NCBI RefSeq assembly: GCF_048544455.1
Contig: NC_133538.1
Span: 18,876,969 to 18,940,968, forward strand
DNA length: 64,000 bases
Direction: 5' to 3'
DNA from: Silene latifolia
Lineage: Eukaryota; Streptophyta; Magnoliopsida; Caryophyllales; Caryophyllaceae
Part shown: positions 1 to 9,314 of the stretch, piece by piece
Position numbering within the stretch: position 1 is the first letter of the stretch
Layout: each line of letters opens with the position of its first letter
Notes under the pieces: model-generated
Told to the model about the DNA's origin: nothing
Databases searched by the model: none
Seen by the model: only the letters and a program-made list of their open reading frames with translations
Program-made: the position numbers and the translations under genes

Positions 1-507
1 TAACATAAACTCGTAGATATGCAATAAGACAATGCTAATAAGAATAATAGTTCAATGCAGGGCTTAAGCAAAAAGACAATTTATAGTGCAATTTCATCAT
101 TGAAATCTACCGTTCCGACTCAACCTATATGCAAAAATAAACGTGAATTTTTTTGAATTTTTGAAAATTTTCAATTTTTATGAGATTTTTGATTTTTATG
201 AAAATAAACAACAATGCATACTGAAATTAAACGTGATAACAAAAATGCAATAAAAACAAGATGCAGACACAGATATGGATGCATAACCTCCCCAAACCAA
301 ACCGTACAATGCCCTCATTGTACCAAAACATGGAAAGGAAATGCAAACTAAAAGAGAAAGAGAGTAAATACGGAAAGCTCACAAGATTGCGCGAATAAGG
401 GACCTCCCCAAACTAGCCAGCAACGTGGGAGGTCACTAATAGCCCCGAAACATCGCCACAAGAAGCTAATCCAAGCAACGGGCGTCCAAAACAGCTCGAT
501 CGAGTAA

Positions 508-544
<37 letters not shown>

Positions 545-1259
545 CCAGGTACTCGATCGAGTGATTTCAGCAGCAAAAGCTCTCGATCGAGTACAAAAAG
601 TACTCGATCGAGTGATCCTTAGTATATTCCCGCAAAAGACGCAATAAAAATGCCCATCGCAAAACTAACAAAGCAAGCATACTGATATAGTCTATGGTAC
701 GAAGACCAATTATTACACACAACTGAAATAAAATGCAATGTTTAAAAAACAACTAAAAATAAATCTCCGGGTTGCCTCCCGGGTAGCGCTATTTTCAGAC
801 AGGTCCCAACTCGACCTCTTTTTCAGCCAACTACTCTAATTGAACCCAATCAAAGCAGCTCAAAGCTCGCAAAGAACTCACAAACTTACGCATGTGCTAC
901 ACAAAACTGTAAGTAGCACCATAATATAGTAATAGCATAGGAATTTGAAATATAATAACATTTAAGCCTAACAAATTTCCTATGACAGCTCCTAAAATCA
1001 TTCAGAAAATAATTCTGGCCTCCAGCTAAGGGCGGAATATAAAAGCTCAAATTAACCGCAGGTGGTAAATGAAGGAGCTCAACAGCATTCAACTTAAAAA
1101 TAACGCGAGTAGAATTTAAATGCTCGGACGGGTAAGAACTGTGAGGTGAAGGAGTCCGTCGACTAAAGGTGAAGGTGGATAATCATCCCAGATGCAAGGG
1201 GTTGTAAAGTCAATTGGGTCAATCGGGTCCTCTATAATAGGCTCATCATCTATATCATC
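1..1259 (-). other. Internal, gene-poor stretch of the Athila/Tat-like element
   Basis: No convincing coding region. It contains a run of 35 T (510-544) flanked by copies of the ACTCGATCGAGT palindrome, and a short CCGGGTTGCCTCCCGGGTAG block (767-786) of the kind seen beside retrotransposon non-coding regions. I assign it to the element by position only; an unrecognised 3' LTR could begin in it. Confidence 0.4.
493..616. repeat. Palindrome cluster ACTCGATCGAGT around a T35 run
   Basis: Four copies or near copies of the 12-bp palindrome lie here, at roughly 495, 550, 583 and 601. The T35 run separates the first from the rest. The same palindrome recurs in the LTR at 2709-2875 and in the unrelated Tekay-like LTR at 50993-51070. 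Confidence 0.85.
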
Positions 1260-1787
1260 TTAAGTATCCCATTTGACCTCAAGACTGTCTAAATCTACCT
1301 CCTCACTCTCCTTATCACTAGACTCGTCAGTAGGGAAGTTCTCAAAGAGACCCTCCCAGTCGTCCTCACTGTCTGTGAAAGAATCATAAAGGGGTTCTAG
1401 ATTTTCCCCATAGAAAGGATTGTCAACCATGCTAGAAGTCTCCTCTATGTCTCCGTAAAAAATTATGGCATCCTCTAGATTGGTCTCTAAAGTCTCACCC
1501 ATCCCCACGTCTGAGTCAACATGAAGAGAGAAATTGGGTTTAACAGTTTCAGCAGCAAACCAATCAAAAAATTCTAATACCTCTTTTGTGGGGAGTCCAT
1601 CAAAATCCCCCTTACCTTTAGCCTCGTGGTATGCTCGCGTAGGGACATTCATTCCCTTGATGATAGACTGGCATATTTGGAGTCCCGAAAGAATTCCTCG
1701 TCTTGGTTCGAGAAACTCCTCCAACCTGTCTATATAAGCACCAAAGCTTTCGTTATCATCCTGCGGAAATCTGAGAACGGAAGACAT
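1260..1787 (-). CDS. gag-like ORF of the Athila/Tat-like element
   Basis: A 175-residue ORF beginning about 77 nt downstream of the primer-binding site. Residues 5-90 (RFPQDDNESFGAYIDRLEEF and following, then LQICQSIIKGMN and EVLEFFDWFAAE) resemble the N-terminal half of plant Ty3 gag polyproteins, which form the virus-like particle. The C-terminal half is very acidic. It is far shorter than a normal Athila gag-pol, and no zinc knuckle is visible. It may be a complete small ORF of a non-autonomous element or a fragment. Lineage is inferred mainly from the primer site rather than from the protein. Confidence 0.5.
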   Translation of the reverse strand: MSSVLRFPQDDNESFGAYIDRLEEFLEPRRGILSGLQICQSIIKGMNVPTRAYHEAKGKGDFDGLPTKEVLEFFDWFAAETVKPNFSLHVDSDVGMGETLETNLEDAIIFYGDIEETSSMVDNPFYGENLEPLYDSFTDSEDDWEGLFENFPTDESSDKESEEVDLDSLEVKWDT

Positions 1788-1864
1788 AAGAACGGTCTCA
1801 AGAAACTGAAGTTCCCTGAGACAAGAAATAAACTAAAAAAAAAAACAGATAAAACTGCGCTGCC

Positions 1865-1882
1865 TCCCCGGCAACGACGCCA
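1865..1882 (-). other. Primer-binding site, tRNA-Asp type
   Basis: On the minus strand the 18 bases read TGGCGTCGTTGCCGGGGA. This matches the complement of the plant tRNA-Asp 3' end with one difference. It lies 5 bp inside the LTR end at 1888, where minus-strand DNA synthesis would be primed. Confidence 0.85.
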
Positions 1883-1887
1883 AAATT

Positions 1888-3333
1888 TGATACCGGTCGT
1901 CGCAGTATCAAAATAAATACCTAAGTACTACTAACAGAAGTCAGCGGTAAGTAGGGTCGATCTCCACAGGGAGGCAAAATGAGATTTATCTGTCTAATTT
2001 TAGTCTATGAGTAACGGGGGTTTAAAATGTTTTGACTGAACTAAGAGATTAAGGCAAGAGAGAAAGAATTAAGGGAAATTAATAGAGAAAAGGGAAACTA
2101 GGATTTCGGGTCATCAATGAACGTCAGTTAATTGCAAGTAAGGTCACAGATTAGTCGGTGTATCGGTCTAAGGGGCAATGAATATCTCCTTTCGATCTCA
2201 ATTTGCCCTAAAATACTATTAGCTTAACTTTCGCCCTCACTAAAGCATCCTATTGTTCACTGCGGGTCTCGCCTATTCCAACCTTTCAGTCCAGGTCAAG
2301 GTTTACCAATATTAAAAGGCTAATTGCTTCGAATCAACTAGCAAGATACAGTTAAGGGCAGCGATTAACAACAAAGACTAAACAACAACGACGAATCTAA
2401 TAACCTAATCAGCAATTAACATCCATTCATTAAATTCCCTAATCCTAGCAGAGGTATTTAGCTAGACATAATTAAATAAAGAACATAAATAAAGAGAGAA
2501 AGAGGAACAAACATTAAATTAAAGAGGAAAAGGGAGAGAAAGGTTAACAAATAGATCCTAAAATAAGAGGCGAATGTAAAAAAATAGTAAAACATCGTCC
2601 GATAGTGTGTGGGTACTTTACAAAAGACGTCCTACTCTCATATTTATAAGAAAATAGGAAGTTATTAACCTAATAGCGAAATAAAGCTTAAAAGCCCAAA
2701 TTTCGTAGAAGAGATCCACTCGATCGAGTGATTTAAAACCACTCGATCGAGTAAACTAAAGCTTAAACCACTCGATCGAGTAGAAAATCTACTCGATCGA
2801 GTAAATCCTAAAATGCAACTACTCGATCGAGTAGAAAAAGGACTCGATCGAGCATAATTGTACTCGATCGAGTACTTTCCAGGAACAATTTCCTGCTTTG
2901 CGCACTGAACTTCAAACGGCTGCCATTTCTTCGTTACTTGGGAAAAAAGGGCGATTCCGATGGAGTTGGAAAGCTAAGAGAACAAGCTTTCATCTCCAAT
3001 TAGAATCACCTGAATATCAGTTGTAGAACGCGAGATATGGCTCTTCAAAGTAGGCACTAGCAATTTGAAGTTCTTCCTTTGCTCGCCTAGCTATCTTTCT
3101 TCTTTGCGCATCTCAAGATAGCTACATTCCCGCTCCAAATTCACTCTTCCTCCAAATGCATGCTAAACGGACAGTAAAAGGCTTGATTTCACTACTTTCT
3201 GGTTCATTCCTGCAAATAAGACAAAACAAACCAAAGTAGCATATTCGGGGCATTTCGTAGCATAAACTACGATAAAAGCATGGAAATACGTGCATGAAAA
3301 GGCCTAAAAAGACTATATAAAATGCACGTATCA
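1888..3333 (-). repeat. 5' LTR of the Athila/Tat-like element
   Basis: On the minus strand it begins TGATACGTGCATT at 3333 and ends GGTATCA at 1888, adjacent to the primer site. Its last 23 bp carry TGATAC and GTATCA as a small inverted repeat. A block of eight ACTCGATCGAGT-type palindromes occupies 2709-2875. The second LTR is not in the window. Confidence 0.75.
2709..2875. repeat. Eight spaced ACTCGATCGAGT palindromes in the LTR
   Basis: Eight copies of a self-complementary 12-mer, one ending GAGC instead of GAGT. They are spaced irregularly by about 8-20 bp of A-rich sequence. Because each unit is its own reverse complement, the array has no strand. The function is unknown; a protein-binding or chromatin role is speculation. 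Confidence 0.9.
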
Positions 3334-3379
3334 AATTTGACGAAAAAAAAATTTTTTGGATACAAATTAACGCCCTTAC

Positions 3380-3487
3380 CAGGGGCAATTGTATCTCCTC
3401 ATCACTAAACTGGACCACAAGCAAAGCTTTTGATACTTTAAGGGGATACGGTGACTCGAGTTTCCAAGATGCCTTCTTGGCTTTGAT
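3380..3487 (-). pseudogene. Exon-like segment, unassigned
   Basis: A 108-bp open segment (36 codons) sits between a good acceptor (TTTTGCAG, just above 3487) and a donor (GTAAGG, just below 3380). It encodes KASWKLESPYPLKVSKALLV and VQFSDEEIQLPL. I do not recognise the family. It does not match the exon expected next in an invertase gene, although it lies downstream of the invertase pieces on the same strand. Confidence 0.4.
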
Positions 3488-3790
3488 CTGCAAAATGAGA
3501 AACATAGAGTTCATAATATGAATCTTAAAGATTACAGCTCGAGCAACGATGTTAGCGATTTGTTATCAACTACTACCTACAGTGTAGTGTAGAAACATTA
3601 AATGAAATAACTCGATAAGAGCAGAGTGTTTTATGGTGGGTAGGACACAGTGGAATTCTAAGGCCTTAAGGAAAGTTTTCAATTGGAAGTCCTACAAGTT
3701 AACTGGAAACTTTTAATGTTCAGCATGTCTAACTAGTATAAGCTTAAGAAAGTCAATATATGTATAGGGTAAACATTTATGACAGCTGAC

Positions 3791-4483
3791 CTGCTTTGAT
3801 CACTGCACATTAACACGACATATTTGTCTGTGGCCTTGAAAGTTTTGAAGAACGCAGCCGTATACGTACTCTTCTAAGTCATCTGAGGCAAGAGTTAGGA
3901 ATCCATATGGTCCAAGGCCACCTTCGACATTTGCTCTTTTCCTGCTGCACCGATTCTGTGGGCTAGTCCATGTTGCGTCCAACTCCTCTGCCTTCTTGAA
4001 CTCGGTTTCCTTGAATGACAATTCCACATCTGCCTACAAATTAAAACGGAAATGTAAGAGCGCATTAACCTAGAGTAATTACGCACCAATGATGTCTGAT
4101 GGTACTAAAGAAAGAAGGAAATGTAGTGCATAAAGTATTGTTAATCGTTTACCTGTGAGGCTAAAGCCTTAGGACTTTTAACCTTTTATGTGCTCCTAAG
4201 TAGTTGGAGAGGAAAGTGTACTCGATTTTCTCGTACTGTTTCCACTTCCTTGATTGGCCATAGTACTAATTGCTTTTCCGATTTGTCAAACACAATGGTT
4301 CTTGGAACAGCCTAAACCGCAAGTCCATAATAATTAGAATAGTTCAAATCATTTGCAAAGGAATTACTCAATATCCATGTTGCAAAATGGTAGGAAGAAC
4401 AAAGACATCATTTACTCAACTCGGCCAACCCTTTTTCTTGTCATCAGCCTCAATCGATGATTCATTGACCCAAAAATAACCCA
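3791..4483 (-). pseudogene. Cell-wall/vacuolar invertase-like (GH32) gene fragment
   Basis: Three exon pieces follow acid invertase order. 4422-4483 encodes YFWVNESSIEADDKKKGWP. 4153-4311 encodes AVPRTIVFDKSEKQLVLWPI. 3791-4033 encodes the beta-sandwich part, with EGGLGPYGFLTLASDDLEEY then KYVVLMCSDQSR. Invertases hydrolyse sucrose in the apoplast or vacuole; the catalytic N-terminal blade motifs are not here. Splice borders are kept (acceptors at 4311/4312 and 4033/4034, donors at 4152 and 3790). It is broken by an in-frame TAA in the second piece after QLLRST and by a frameshift just before KYVVLMC. The C-terminal exon is absent. The family match is from remembered invertase sequence. Confidence 0.75.
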
Positions 4484-4489
4484 GAAATT

Positions 4490-4612
4490 AAAATTGCCCC
4501 AAATGATTAATTGAATCCATGGCCAAAGCACTTTTGGCAGATTCATCGTCAGCAAACTCAACAAAACCAAATCCCCTCGACCTTCCTGTTTCTCGATCTA
4601 CAATAATCCTAG
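4490..4612 (-). pseudogene. RRM exon fragment (glycine-rich RNA-binding type)
   Basis: After an acceptor (TTTGCAG) the segment encodes RIIVDRETGRSRGFGFVEFA, then DDESAKSALAMDSINHLG. RSRGFGFVEF is a textbook RNP1 motif of the RNA-recognition motif, as in small plant RNA-binding proteins. Only the second half of one RRM is present. The frame stops at TAA right after the fragment, where the invertase piece begins, so it is a truncated exon at a rearrangement junction. Confidence 0.75.
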
Positions 4613-5006
4613 CTGCAAATATTTAAGCTAATTCATGAGACTGTGGACTTCAACATTTATAAGAAAATGGCAGCATGATACTCCCACTAATTTTTATATA
4701 GTGTTATCAACTTTCAGCCAACTACATTGGATATTTAATCCCCCTTAAAAACAAGATATATGGCCAATATGGATATATATTGTGAAATGTATACTCGTAT
4801 AAATTCATCTCTACGAATATAATGATAGAAGTATATTAATTTTACTTCGAAGTAAAATTTTATAAAAATAATGTTTACCCTTCATCAGCTCGATAAAAAA
4901 CGTCTGGATAAATTGACCCTAATGAACACCAAATAACAGCATTTAACTAACCAGTATGAACCTTGAAAAAGTTAAAAATATATAACTGATTCATTCCCTT
5001 ACTTAC

Positions 5007-5145
5007 CTTCTGAAAGCCTTGAAATAATCCCATTATTTTCTGAGGCCAAAAGATTAAAGAAAGTTTGAGAATCTTGCGACTCGACAACAACTTTCACTTG
5101 GTTATTTTGCTTAACAGAATAGGGTGACGAAGAATAAATGGGTTC
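5007..5145 (-). pseudogene. Exon-like segment, unassigned
   Basis: Bounded by an acceptor (AAATTTCAG) and a strong donor (GTAAGT), this 139-bp segment encodes EPIYSSSPYSVKQNNQVKVV, then ESQDSQTFFNLLASENNGII. I do not recognise it. It may belong with the RRM exon next to it or be another fragment of the mosaic. Confidence 0.4.
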
Positions 5146-5396
5146 CTGAAATTTAATGAATAAATAATAATATATTAAAAATGTAAAAGTCATGTAACAA
5201 GGACTACTTGTTCATATCTCATTCACTTCCCTTATGTCTTAATGGTTTCTGTCTATAAAATGTAAAAGTAGGATGTGTGAAGCGCCACCTCTATGTTAAA
5301 AAATAACGACTCTTGCATCGTCAGAAATGAACAGCATTTGCAGAAATCTCCTCTTAATATAACTGAAAGAGTGTTCAACATGACCCTCACGTATTG

Positions 5397-6154
5397 CTCT
5401 CCTCCTGTGTTACTCAGACACGCCGACACGTGTCGGTGTCCGACACGAGTCGGCGTGTCCGACACGAAATTCCTGAATTTTTAGGACACGCCGACACGGT
5501 CAACACTGTGTCTTGACCAACATAATAGACACAACACGACACGGAAAAATTTGTTTCTAATCCTACAACTTTTTTTATAAAGAAAATAAAAATAAAATAA
5601 AAAACATAAAGTTTGTTTGAAAATAAAAATAAATTAATTTGTGTTCAAATTTCAAAGTAAAAATGCTGTGGGGGTGGTTTAATGTTTACACAACTTGTAT
5701 ATGGGGAATTAAAGTATCTTTGAAAACTGTGAACTAAACTATAATAATAAAAAATCTCAACTTTTCTTTCTTTTTCTCCGGTGCACACCTGTTCACACTT
5801 CTTCTTCCACACTTCATCTTCCACATAAAATTAAAAATAAATGAATGCTCTTCTTCTCCTCCCACACTTCATCTTTCACATTAAACTAAAAATAAATGAA
5901 TGCTCCTCTTCTTCTCCCTACCCCCTGCAAACCTCATTCCTTTGCTACATCAAGCCCAGATCTAAGCTTCATAGTGGTCATATTTCAGTGAAGTCTTTAA
6001 CCTAATCGCCATGTAAGTTGCCTTCTCATCCGTGTCAGTGTCGTGTCTGTCAAGGACGTGTCAGACATGTGTCACGTGTCATGTCGGCCACCGTGTCGTG
6101 TTCGACACGCGACACGCCACTGACCTGCCGTGTCGGAGCAACACAACTCTCCTC
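5397..6154. mobile_element. hAT-1, non-autonomous hAT element with 8-bp TSD
   Basis: The element proper is 5405-6146 (742 bp). Identical 8-bp duplications CTCTCCTC flank it at 5397-5404 and 6147-6154. The inverted ends read CTGTGTTACTCAGACACG and, from the other side, TTGTGTTGCTCCGACACG. Both ends carry dense arrays of GTGTCGG/CGACACG-type subterminal motifs (5413-5480 and 6030-6135). An 8-bp TSD with short inverted ends is diagnostic of the hAT superfamily, and subterminal arrays are where hAT transposases bind. There is no transposase ORF, and the centre is AT-rich. Confidence 0.85.
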
Positions 6155-8029
6155 ACACCCCACTACCCTGACTTTCCCCTTCCATTTCCTCCATCGTAAA
6201 CTGACCACCCATCCCCCAAAAGCAAATAGAGGTTGTGTTGTAAACATAGAAAACAAATAGGAAATTTAAAGGTTCAACTGGGAAGTGAATGAGATACTTA
6301 AGCATGCTCGTTTAAACTTATTCATCATCCCATGAAACTCTTAAGTGACCGCCTATAAAATCAACACATACAGTGTCTAACAGGTTTAAATTAAGAATGA
6401 CACCGTTTGCACACGTCTTTCTGCTCAGTCTCTCTTCTCCCATGTTCCACAGATTAAATCATGAAAAATCACCTTCCTATTAGAAATTTTTTCAGCTAAA
6501 TTCAGAGTTCCCATTAGAAAACCAGTCCAACAATACAAGACTACCAATATACTTCAAGAGAAAAGAATGAATCTAGCCAAAAATGTGTAATAACTAACCT
6601 AACAACCACCGAGAACCGTGCTCACAACTTCATATAACCGTAATAACCTATTTTATTTGGCAAATAGCAAGGGGGTTAGTGTATTAAATTAAATCCAACT
6701 CCGCCAATATCAAAACGCTTGACGAAAAATCCGCAACACATAGAAACTCATCCCCTACCAAACTACACAGACAATCTAGCTGAGACCCTAATATCATCAA
6801 TAAGACTTAGCTGGGACCCTAAATGGGTAGCCCTGTTACCCACGTTTGATATTATTCTATATTCCTCTTGTATTATAAAACGTGTTATCAAATCAATTTT
6901 ATGTAGAAATTTCTGAGTTGTTCGATACAAAAAAAATGTCATTACTAAACCTTGGATTCAGCCCCAGAATGAAATTCATTAGCCACTGGTACTTAACCTT
7001 ATAATTAACCTACCCAATTACCAAAAAGGCAACATCATATCTATTCCATCACAAACAGCCACCCTAGCTCTCCCATCCGCCATCCCCTTCATAAAATCCT
7101 AACCAGCCGGCTGACCATTCTCCCTCGTCAACCTCTCTGTAACCCCTACCTCCACATCTTAGACAAATGCACCTCTACCCTCCCTGACCTCCCCATTTTA
7201 GTTTTAAAAGGTGTGAGGCGCTCCATGGCGACAAAGCGCAATCCATCAACTATGTTACTATCATCTTCATATTACCTCTCGTGTTTGATAACTGAACTCA
7301 TTCATGGTATGTCACTATAACATTTCATTTTGAGCCAAATAATGAAATTTTTTTCATATATAGCTGAGATTGACACCTGGGCACGTAACATGTTAGACGC
7401 TTCTAATTGTGTTTAGGTCCAATCATCCACCAGTGAAAGGAGGAGAAACACATAATATACAGTAGAATTTTCACTAATGCATTCAATAAACTAAATTGCA
7501 GATATATGAGTGTATGTGCGTGACATAAAGCATTAAACTCGAGCGACGATAGTGGTGTTTTTTTTTTCCGTCAATAAATCTGAACTAAATCAAGATGTCT
7601 AATACAGAGGTAAATATGATGGAGAAGTATTTGGACCATCATCAAAGTGACATACCATTCAGTTGTCGTTCCATCATCAGCTGAGCTATTGTTGTCACAT
7701 AAAGTACGGCGCACACGTTCGCTGTTATTGCCAACTTGACATCATTCTCTCCCTCTCCCTCTCTTGATCATGGTCTTCCATGTCTGTCAAGTGCTTATGA
7801 TATATTGCGAAATTCAGAACTTTCAGAGCAACGTCAACATCAGATTGTGAACCATTTTTGGACAACTAATACGTAAATGTGGCCGTGGGTAAATTTCTTA
7901 GGTGTTTCTATGCTCATTTTGCCCTGTTAAAAATGTGCTTACTGATTAAATGCTTAAATGTGGCGGTGGGGAAAATTGTCTTTAAAATGTAGGAATTTTT
8001 TTTCTAAATAAGAAAAAAGAAAACAGGTG
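6155..8029. other. No recognisable gene
   Basis: AT-rich sequence with only short spurious ORFs. I see no splice-bounded exon, repeat array or element end that I can support. Confidence 0.5.
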
Positions 8030-8645
8030 CTTCGGAACCATTACCTTTCATTTCCTGGAGAATTTTTAACTCCATATAATCTGGCAGCCCAACTTTTAAT
8101 CCAGCAAGCAACTTAGATGCTGCATTTAGCTTCAATTTCAGATCCTTAGCTGTTTCAATTTGCATATTTAGATTGGCCAGATCCTCTTCCGCCTGCTTCA
8201 AATCTTTATCTCAAGTAAAACTATCTAGCTTCTTCGCCATAGCGGCTAAAATTCTACGATCCTCTCCGCTCCAAGTGTGCGGCATGGGCGATTCTAAAGA
8301 TTCCTTGCCTGAGATGAACTCTATTGTTAACTTCTCTACAGTCTTCTCAGCCTTCTTAGATGCAAAGACAACTTCTTCGGCTTTCTTCTCGGATTCATCT
8401 TCTGCCTTTAAGCTCGAAATCATGTTTTACCTGATGCTCTTAGGTCTGTGCTCTTTCAAGATTAAGCTTTAGATCTTCAATTAGTCTCTTAGTACTTTCC
8501 AAATCCTTTAATATTTGGATCTTAGATTGTTTAACAACCTCGGATTGTTCCTTATATAGGGATCTCCTGCTACTGCACCTTCTTGAGCTCCTGCTCAATG
8601 ATTTTGTGCCTATGCACTTGTAAAGCTTGGAGTTCAGTAAGAAAC
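8030..8645 (-). pseudogene. WEB1-like coiled-coil (DUF827) pseudogene fragment
   Basis: Pieces align in order with plant WEB1-family proteins, long coiled coils; Arabidopsis WEB1 works with PMI2 in light-driven chloroplast movement. They are HRHKIIEQELKKVQ (about 8580-8620), LKDLESTKRLIEDLKLNLER (8440-8510), KKAEKTVEKLTIEFISGKES (about 8300-8360) and LKQAEEDLANLNMQIETAKD (about 8150-8205). It is clearly dead: in-frame stops at 8570-8572, 8440-8442 and 8211-8213, a frameshift near 8565, and roughly 60 residues missing between the second and third pieces. The region starts and ends abruptly inside the family's coiled coil, like the other fragments here. Confidence 0.75.
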
Positions 8646-8942
8646 CAAAGCTCATGAGCCCATATCCAGAAAAGACTCGAATTCGTGCTATTTCGACTCT
8701 TCGCTTTTTGGGATCATGAACCCATGTCCGACTTAACAATTAAGGATATGAGAATGAAATCCGTACTCAATGCTTACCAGTCCGTCACTCCCAAAAAACA
8801 CAAAAAGGGAGGGCTGCACGGCAAAAGCAGCAAAAGAGATTGGTATACAAAATATATAGCAGTATAAATTTTGACAATTTTAACTTATGTCTCAAATATC
8901 TAATTTCACTGAAAGTGTCAATCTTTGTATGCCGTAAAATAA

Positions 8943-9037
8943 TATTTCCTCCATTCTCATATGATGTACCCATTTTATTAAAATACTCCACTCATATACT
9001 CAACAAATGGGTACATCATATAAGAACGGAGGAAGTA
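8943..9037. mobile_element. Stowaway-like foldback MITE
   Basis: A 95-bp unit bounded by TA on both sides. Its 33-bp arms are TACTTCCTCCGTTCTTATAT... and the near-matching TATTTCCTCCATTCTCATAT..., in inverted orientation around a short loop. The TCCTCCGT-type end and TA target fit tc1/mariner-derived Stowaway MITEs. Confidence 0.75.
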
Positions 9038-9215
9038 CCATGTAAACCTTGCCCGGTACTTAATCAATACCGAATCATGGTATTCACTAATCATCAAACT
9101 ACAATATCCAATAACAGGAACTTTATGAGCTATGACTTCAGCAAACTCTATAGTCAAAGCTTATATGACAATGCCAACATAAGTAGATAAAATGAAAAAT
9201 AACGAGAACTCGTAC

Positions 9216-9314
9216 CTGAATGATATTGATTGATTTCGGAATCGCCCATCCAAATTGAACTAAAGCTTCTAAACTAAAGAGCGACAAACTTTCTCTTGCT
9301 GAAGAAATAACAAC
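9216..9314 (-). pseudogene. Exon-like segment, unassigned
   Basis: Exactly 33 codons between an acceptor (CTGCAG) and a donor (GTACGA), encoding VVISSARESLSLFSLEALVQ then FGWAIPKSINIIQ. Phase-0 borders and a clean frame suggest a genuine exon or a recent fragment. The family is not recognised. Confidence 0.35.

Larger units (their letters stand above)
1..3333 (-). mobile_element. Athila/Tat-like Ty3 LTR element, left part outside window
   Basis: Seen: a 1,446-bp LTR (1888-3333), a primer-binding site complementary to the 3' end of tRNA-Asp just inside it, and a gag-like ORF shortly after, all reading on the minus strand. A tRNA-Asp primer is known for plant Athila and some Tat elements, hence the family. 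No protease, reverse transcriptase or integrase is visible down to position 1, so this is either a shortened non-autonomous form or the coding part is off the left edge. The LTR lies about 45 bp inside an intron-like stretch of the neighbouring exon fragment. The flank at 3334-3338 is the candidate TSD, but its partner is outside the window. Age cannot be judged without the second LTR. Confidence 0.7.
3334..5396 (-). other. Mosaic of host exon fragments, minus strand
   Basis: Between the LTR and hAT-1 lie exon-like segments that keep AG/GT splice borders and intron sequence. They come from at least two unrelated genes (GH32 invertase and an RRM protein) plus segments I cannot assign. The RRM piece abuts an invertase piece around 4484 with no intergenic space. 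Retained introns point to DNA-level capture or rearrangement rather than retroposition. Helitron or Pack-MULE capture is an inference; I found no element ends. Confidence 0.55.

Noticed and set aside
1534-1916. Plus-strand ORFs opposite the gag-like ORF
   Set aside because: Shadows of the minus-strand gag-like frame and the primer-site region.
2709-2875. Regularly repeated unit resembling a CRISPR array
   Set aside because: The units are 12-bp palindromes with short irregular spacers inside a plant LTR; no CRISPR features and a eukaryotic context.
3122-3514. 130-residue minus-strand ORF
   Set aside because: Joins the exon-like segment at 3380-3487 to intron and LTR sequence; only the splice-bounded part is kept.
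6018-6260. Cys/Arg-rich ORFs on both strands
   Set aside because: Products of the CGACACG motif array at the right end of hAT-1.
7740-7762. CTCTCCCTCTCCCTCTC microsatellite-like tract as a promoter element
   Set aside because: Too short and no gene start nearby.
8840-9190. 116-residue plus-strand ORF
   Set aside because: Runs through the Stowaway-like MITE; no coding signal outside it.
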